A DNA stretch of 64,000 nucleotides from Symsagittifera roscoffensis (lineage: Eukaryota; Xenacoelomorpha; Acoela; Convolutidae), in contig NC_087068.1 of assembly GCF_963678635.1 (NCBI RefSeq), forward strand, positions 41,627,649 through 41,691,648, written 5' to 3'. Numbering within the stretch: the first letter of the stretch is position 1; every line of letters begins with the position of its first letter. Below the pieces are notes generated by a model that was not told the DNA's origin, did not search any database, and saw only the letters and a program-made list of their open reading frames with translations. A program made the translations under genes and the position numbers. This document shows positions 57,869-64,000 of the stretch, piece after piece.

Positions 57869-58574
57869 AAACCAACATACATTGTTCTGGAAACTCGAAG
57901 AGCTTCAAGGGCATCTATTTTTTTCTTCGAACTTTGAAAACTGCAAAAATGTAAAGGTCACGAAAAACGGAACGGCTTTATTTTAAAAGTTTGAATTCTT
58001 TTATCAGAGTTCCTAGCAGAAAAAAATCAATGTAATCCAAAATTTTTGAATTTGATCTGAGTTATGATTTCTTAAAAGGTAAAAGAGCGGTAAATCCTTC
58101 TTTCTTTCGCGAAATTCAAAAGTTGAGATTTTTTCAATAAATTAAAAGGCATTTTTATGCTTATTTGCGTTTGCGTTCATTGACTCTTTACTAACTGCCT
58201 GTTGACTATATTTTTCTTTGAATTTCGAAAACTGCAATTTTTTCAAAAATAAATTGTTTTTATTTCCGTGCTTGTTTTGACTTTTTTCAATATATGTTTA
58301 AGTTTTCCAGCAAAATTTTGAAATTTAAAACCTCTAAATCAACTAATTTTTTGCTGATTCAAGTATCTGTGAAAAATTCGAAAAGCTCAACAAAAACTAC
58401 AAGGTTTTTTTTGGTTTGGCGGGTATATGAACGCTGTTGAAACTGTTTTGTGCCAAATCAAAATGCCAGGCTAGTAGAAAACGCCTAATAAATGAAAAAT
58501 GGTGGCTTAGTGTTGGCTGAAGCGTTGGCTGTGATTTAAGTGTCGTGCAATCGATTACGTGCCTAGGGTGATAC

Positions 58575-60940
58575 GTGACGGCGAACTGCCGCTTTGTTTT
58601 TATATTCAGTTCGACCTTTGTTCAAGTTATTTTGGCTCAAGAACAGCACAAACAAATATGCAAAAAATGGTGTAATTTGGCTCAAAAAAACTTCATTTCA
58701 TTAAATGATTCAGTGATAAGTGGACAAAAATGATATATAACTATTCTCAAATAGAACTAGCAGTCTTTGATACTTCCTCTGCGAGTCGTAGCAACGAAAT
58801 TTTAATTGCGCTGGATAATTTGCCTCTTTACAAAAAATTAAGATCACAGAGAAGATAACCTTAAGTTAGTAACATCTGGAGTCAATGGGCGTTTTATGTA
58901 ATGATTGCCATGTAACATTGAAACAGTGTTTTGAAGTGTGTCATGTAACAGTGAAATAGTTATTAAATAGCTATTTTATATTAACCTCAGTTTTGATCTG
59001 GGTGGTCGACATAATGGTCAGGGTGGTCAAGTTTTTATGTCTGGATGATTTGTTTTGGCCATTTAAGATTAGTTAATTGCATTGATATTAACACATGAGG
59101 CTCTGTCTTCTTGTAATTTCGAAAAATTACGTTTTCGCCCAAAGGTTTTGCTAGTTTTTTGAGTGGGTGGGGGGGGGGGGCGGTGGGTAAAGGTTTGGTT
59201 TTTTTGGAAGTTTTTGAAGTATATTATACTATAGTTGGTTGAAATAACGAAATGAACAGTGTCAAACCATTATCAGAATCGTGAAAAAAAGCGTAGAAAC
59301 AACAATAAGAAAAAAATTGTTTAAATCGAATTATTTAATTCTAAAACAGTGTTATATGTGACAGCGAATTCCCACTTTGTTTTTATATTCAGTTCGATCT
59401 TTGTTCAAATAATTTTGGCTCAAGAACAGCACAAACAAATATGAAAAAATGGTGTAATCTGGTTTCAAAAAAGCTCATTTCTTTAAATGATTCAGTGATA
59501 AGTGGACAAAAAAGATAAAAAACTATTCTCAATTAGAACTAGCAGTCTTTGATACTTCCTCTGCGAGTTGTAGCAACGAAATTTTAATTGCGCTGGATAA
59601 TTTGCCTCTTTACAAAAAATTAAGATCACGATGAAGATAACCTTAAGTTAGTAACATCTGGAGTCAATGGGCGTTTTATGTAATGATTGCCATGTAACAT
59701 TGAAACAGTGTTTTGAAGTGTGTCATAAAACAGTGAAATAGTTATTAAATAGCTATTTTATATTAACCTCAGTTCTGATCAGAATGGTCGACATAATGGT
59801 CAGGGTGGTCAAGTTTTTATGTCTGGATGAATTGCTTTGGCCATCTAAGATTAGTTAATTGCATTGATATTAACATATGAGGCTCTGTCTTCTTGTAATT
59901 TCAAAAAATAGTTTTTTCGCCGAAAAGTTTTGCTAGTTTTTTGAGTGGGTGTGAGGAGGGGGGGGGGGGGGGGCGGTGATTAAAAGTTTGATTTTTTCGG
60001 AAGTTTTTGAAGTATATTATACTCTAGTTGGTTGAAATAACGAAATGAACAGTGTCAAACCATTATTAGAATCGTAAAAAAGTGCGTAGAAACAACAACG
60101 GAAAAAAAATTGCTTAATTCGAATTATTTAATTCTAAAACACTGTTATATGTGACAGCGAACTCCCACTTTGTTTTTGTATTCAGTTCGACCTTTGTTCA
60201 AGTAATTTTGGCTCAAGAACAGAACAAACAAATATGCAAAAAATGGTGTAATCTGACTTTTAAAAAGTTCACTTCATTAATTGATTCAGTGATAAGTGGA
60301 CAAAAATGATAAATAACTATTTTCAAACAGAATTAGCAGTCTTTGATACTTCCTCTGCAAGTCGTAGCAACGAAATTTTATTTGCGCTGGATATTTTGCA
60401 TCTTTACAAAAAGTTAAGAATGCAGTGAAGATAACCTTAAGTTAATAACACCTGGGGTCAATGGGCTTTTATGTAATGATTGTCATGTAACATTGAAACA
60501 CTGTATTGTAGTGTGTCATGTAACAGTGAAATAGTTATTATATAGCTATTTTATATTAACCTCAATTCTGATCAGGGTGGTCGACATAATGGTCAGGGTG
60601 GTCAAGTTTTTATGTCTGGATGAGTTGCTTTAGCCAATTAAGATTAATTAATTGCGTTGATATTAACACATGAGGCTCTGTCTTCTTGTAATTCGAAAAA
60701 TTATTTTTTCGCCTAAACGTTTTCCTAGTTTTTTGAGTTGGTGGGGGGGGGGGGAAGAAGGGAGGTGGGTATTGGTTTGTTTTTTTATAAAGTTTTTAAA
60801 GTATATCATACTCTATTTGGTTGAAATAACGAAATGAACAGTGTCAAACCATTATCAGAATCGTGAAAACGTGCGTAGAAACAACAGCAGAAAAAATTGC
60901 CTAATTATTTAATTCTAAAACACTCCAGTGAAAATCAATT
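58575..60940 (+). repeat. Amplified subunit of about 0.79 kb (three copies)
   Basis: The marker gtgac(g/a)gcgaact starts at 58,575, 59,358 and 60,151 (periods 783 and 793). Single or partial copies lie at 55,450, 62,654, 63,432 and 63,878. Each has 'tcaatgggcgttttatgtaa', 'ggtcgacataatggtcaggg', a G tract of 12-16 bases (59,169-59,180; 59,958-59,973; 60,743-60,754) and 'gttggttgaaataacgaaat'. Confidence 0.9.
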
Positions 60941-63900
60941 TTTTACTCCTAAATAGTCTCAATATTTAAAAAACTCAGTTCAATATTTCTCATAACCGAT
61001 TTCGCAATTTCAATCAACGTTCTTTTAAAAAAGGGTTTGAGTTTTTGTTATGGAACTTAGATTTAAGTGAAATACAAATGAAACTTTTCTCAGCTTCTGT
61101 GGTTTTACCGAAAAACCCAATTTCTGCTTTTCCAAGGTGCTATAAAGAATAATCTTAATGACAGTAGCGGACTTAGGGAGATGCGTATGGCGGACACCCT
61201 CAATTGGTAGCAGGATAATTAATTCTTTTCCAATCTACCCTATGCCATTTTACCCTATACCATTTAACCTACGCCAATTCACCTTATGCCAAATTACCCC
61301 ACAAACAATTTTTATCATTTATCTCCCTCACCTCGCACCCCAATACCACCTTGGCCTACCCTCACCGCGCACACCAGTAAAAATTAGCGCGAACTTTACA
61401 AGAGTCTGAACTACCTTCAGCGACGCGTAAAATTTGTCTTTGAGAAATTTTATGAGACCTAAACATCAACTTAAAGCTCTTGAGAGTTTTCCACAAAAAC
61501 TAGCACCATACTTTTGGTAAAATTAGAAGCAACTTTTGTTTTCTTCATGTTTTGTCTAACTTCAACCCAGTTGCAGAAAAATGCGCTCGAATTTTTTCGA
61601 AGTTGTTTTATCCTGTCCCATTAATTTAAACCAGCACTGTATAGGTCGTGATGATCTTTATTTTTCGAAACTTTTTGCTTGTTTTCTAGTAAAAGTCCTA
61701 AAGTTTGTTCAGGCGCAGAGTTAAGTTTTTGCAGTTTGACTTTTGATTTCTTCTTAAGTTCAGTTTGTTTCCTTTGTTAAAAGGAAAACAAACTTCTCAA
61801 CCGAACAAAAATATGTAAAAGTCAAAACTTTGGTCGTTTCTCTAATTTTTGGATTTCCCAGCTTATTAGAATTTTCCTTTTTTGATCAGTCTTCTCTAAT
61901 TAGGTAAACTTTATTGAACTTGCGAAGCGAGTGTATTGGAAAGAACCTTCTTTTTCCCAATAATGGCATCCCAAAAATGGTTGGGCACTTTTACAGTTTT
62001 TTGATAGCATGAGCTTTGACATTCGCATAGTAACAAGTTAACACAGTTGATGCAATTATAATTCATCAAATAAACCAAAAAAAAAGTGATTTTATTCAAA
62101 AAACATAAAAAAGAGGAAGACTCGATTTTGAGAATTTTTTAATGATTTCTTAAAAGGTAAAAGAGCGGTAAATCCTTCTTTCTTTCGCGAAATTCAAAAG
62201 TTGAGATTGTTTCAATAAATTAAAAGGCATTTTTATGCTTATTTGCGTTTGCGTTCATTGACTCTTTACTAACTGCCTGTTGACTATATTTTTCTTTGAA
62301 TTTCGAAAACTGCAAATTTTTCAAAAATAAATTGTTTTTATTTCCGTGCTTGTTTTGACTTTTTCCAATATATGTTTAAGTTTTCCAGCAAAATTTTGAA
62401 ATTTAAAACCTCTAAATCAACTAATTTTTTGCTGATTCAAGTATCTGTGAAAAATTCGAAAAGCTCAACAAGAACTACAAGGTTTTTTTTTGGTTTGGCG
62501 GGTATATGAACGCTGTTGAAACTGTTTTGTGCCAAATCAAAATGCCAGGCTAGTAAAAAACGCCTAATAAATGAAAAATGGTGGCTTAGTGTTGGCTGAA
62601 GCGTTGGCTGTGATTCAAGTGTCGTGCAATCGATTACGCGCCTAGGGTGATATGTGACGGCGAACTGCCGCTTTGTTTTTATATTCAGTTCGACCTTTGT
62701 TCAAGTTATTTTTGCTCAAGAACAGCACAAAAAAATTTGCAAAAAATGGTGTAATCTGGCTTAAAAAAACTTCATTTCATTAAATGATTCAGTGATAAGT
62801 GGACAAAAATGATATATAACTATTCTCAAATAGAACTAGCAGTCTTTGATACTTCCTCTGCGAGTCGTAGCAACGAAATTTTAATTGCGCTGGATAGTTT
62901 GCATCTTTACAAAAAATTAGGAATGCAGTGAAGATAACCTTAAGTTAATAACATCTGGAGTCAATGGGCTTTTTATGTAATGATTGTCATGTAACCTTGA
63001 AACAGTGTATTGTAGTTTGTCATGTAACAATGAAATAGTTATTATATAGCTATTTTATATTAACCTCAGTTTTGATCTGGATGGTCGACATAATGGTCAG
63101 GGTGGTCAAGTTTTTATGTCTGGATGATTTGCTTTGGCCATTCAAGATTAGTTAATTGCATTGATATTAACACATGAGGCTCTGTCTTCTTGTAATTTCA
63201 AAAAATTACATTTTCGCTCAAAGGTTTTGCTAGTTTTTTGAGTGGGTGGGGTGGGCGGTGGGTAAAGGTTTGTTTTTTTGGAAGTTTTTGAAGTATATTA
63301 TACTATAGTTGGTTGAAATAACGAAATGAACAGTGTCAAACCATTATCAGAATCGTGAAAAAGTGCGTAGAAACAACAATATGAAAAAAATTGTTTAAAT
63401 CGAATTATTTAATTCTAAGTCAGTGTTATATGTGACAGCGAATTCCCACTTTGTTTTTATATTCAGTTCCACCTTTGTTCAAATAATTTTGGCTCAAGAA
63501 CAGCACAAACAAATATGAAAAAAATGGTGTAATCTGGCTTCAAAAAAGCTCATTTCATTTTGTCTGGAGGAGTTTTTTTGGCCATCTAAGATTAGTTAAT
63601 TGCATTGATATTAACATATGAGGCTCTGTCTTCTTGTAATTTCAAAAAAATATATTTTCGCCTAAAAGTTTTGCTAGTTTTTTGAGTGGGTGGGGTGGGC
63701 GGTGATTAAAGGTTTGGTTTTTTTTGGAAGTTTTTGAAGTATATTATACTATAGTTGGTTGAAATAACGAAATGAACAGTGTCAAACTATTATCAGAATT
63801 GTGAAAAAGTGCGTAGAAACAACAATAAGAAAAAAATTGTTTAAATCGAATTAATTAATTCTAAAACAGTGTTATATGTGACAGCGAACTCCCACTTTGT

Positions 63901-64000
63901 TTTTATATTCAGTTCGACCTTTGTTCAAATAATTTTGGCTCAAGAACAGCACAAACAAATATGAAACAAAATGGTGTAATCTGGCTTCAAAAAAGCTCAT

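Larger units (their letters stand above)
53770..64000 (+). repeat. Tandem array of about 2.9-kb units, continuing beyond the window
   Basis: Unit starts (attagcgcgacc/actt...caagagtctgaactacc) lie at about 53,777, 56,677 and 61,380, giving spacings of 2.9 and 4.7 kb. Each unit has, in order: an F-type half arm, the B left part, nested family A, the B right part ('gagcttcaagggcatctat'), a unique segment ('aatggtggc.tagtgttggct'), then the 0.79-kb subunit with a G tract. Unit 2 is longer because the subunit is repeated. Unit 3 lacks about 640 bp. There is no gene in the array; open frames duplicated between units (56,455-56,706 and 61,158-61,409) come from a 15-bp minisatellite. Confidence 0.92.

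Overview
The window is nuclear DNA from an AT-rich invertebrate animal. The evidence is GT-AG introns, two clear metazoan genes (a FICD-type AMPylator and a Mondo/MLXIP-type transcription factor), a dead non-LTR retrotransposon, tRNA-derived SINE-like repeats, MITEs and satellites. I cannot name the phylum. Both genes read on the + strand. Most of the rest is repeat.

Region 1 (1-9,233) is a patchwork of duplicated blocks containing two recurrent repeat families, called A and B here. Family A carries a tRNA-Leu-like segment and ends in a conserved hairpin. Family B often starts with a short hairpin and ends near a 'ttggctatg' motif. The block at about 6,715-9,233 recurs almost unchanged at 15,907-18,399, just after a 200-N assembly gap, and both copies carry the same FICD exon. 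Between them lies a higher-order AT-rich satellite (9,480-13,880) and about 1.8 kb of weakly related unique DNA.

Region 2 (18,025-19,441) holds the last two exons of a FICD gene. They cover the second TPR, the inhibitory helix and the whole Fic core. The 5' exons are not visible. Downstream are a foldback element, A and B copies, a GC-rich insert between direct repeats, a dead reverse transcriptase (23,760-24,950), a minus-strand LINE 5' end with a 2A-like motif (about 26,880-27,109) and a MITE (28,056-28,463).

Region 3 (33,007-52,800) is a Mondo gene that I could assemble by hand as 19 exons with matching phases at every junction, 1,722 codons plus a stop. The conserved Mondo regions are in exons 4-9, the bHLH-zipper in exons 16-17 and the C-terminal dimerisation/cytoplasmic-localisation domain in exon 18. 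About 650 disordered residues from three 5' exons precede the usual start of homology. Its introns host a hAT-type MITE with a perfect 8-bp target duplication, foldback elements, a (TATG)n microsatellite and further SINE-like copies.

Region 4 (53,739-64,000) is a tandem array with a basic unit of about 2.9 kb, in which family A is nested in family B. The second unit has grown to about 4.7 kb by repeating a subunit of about 0.79 kb that carries a G-rich tract.

FICD (ER chaperone AMPylation) and Mondo (glucose and nutrient transcription) are separate genes. I see no evidence of joint function.
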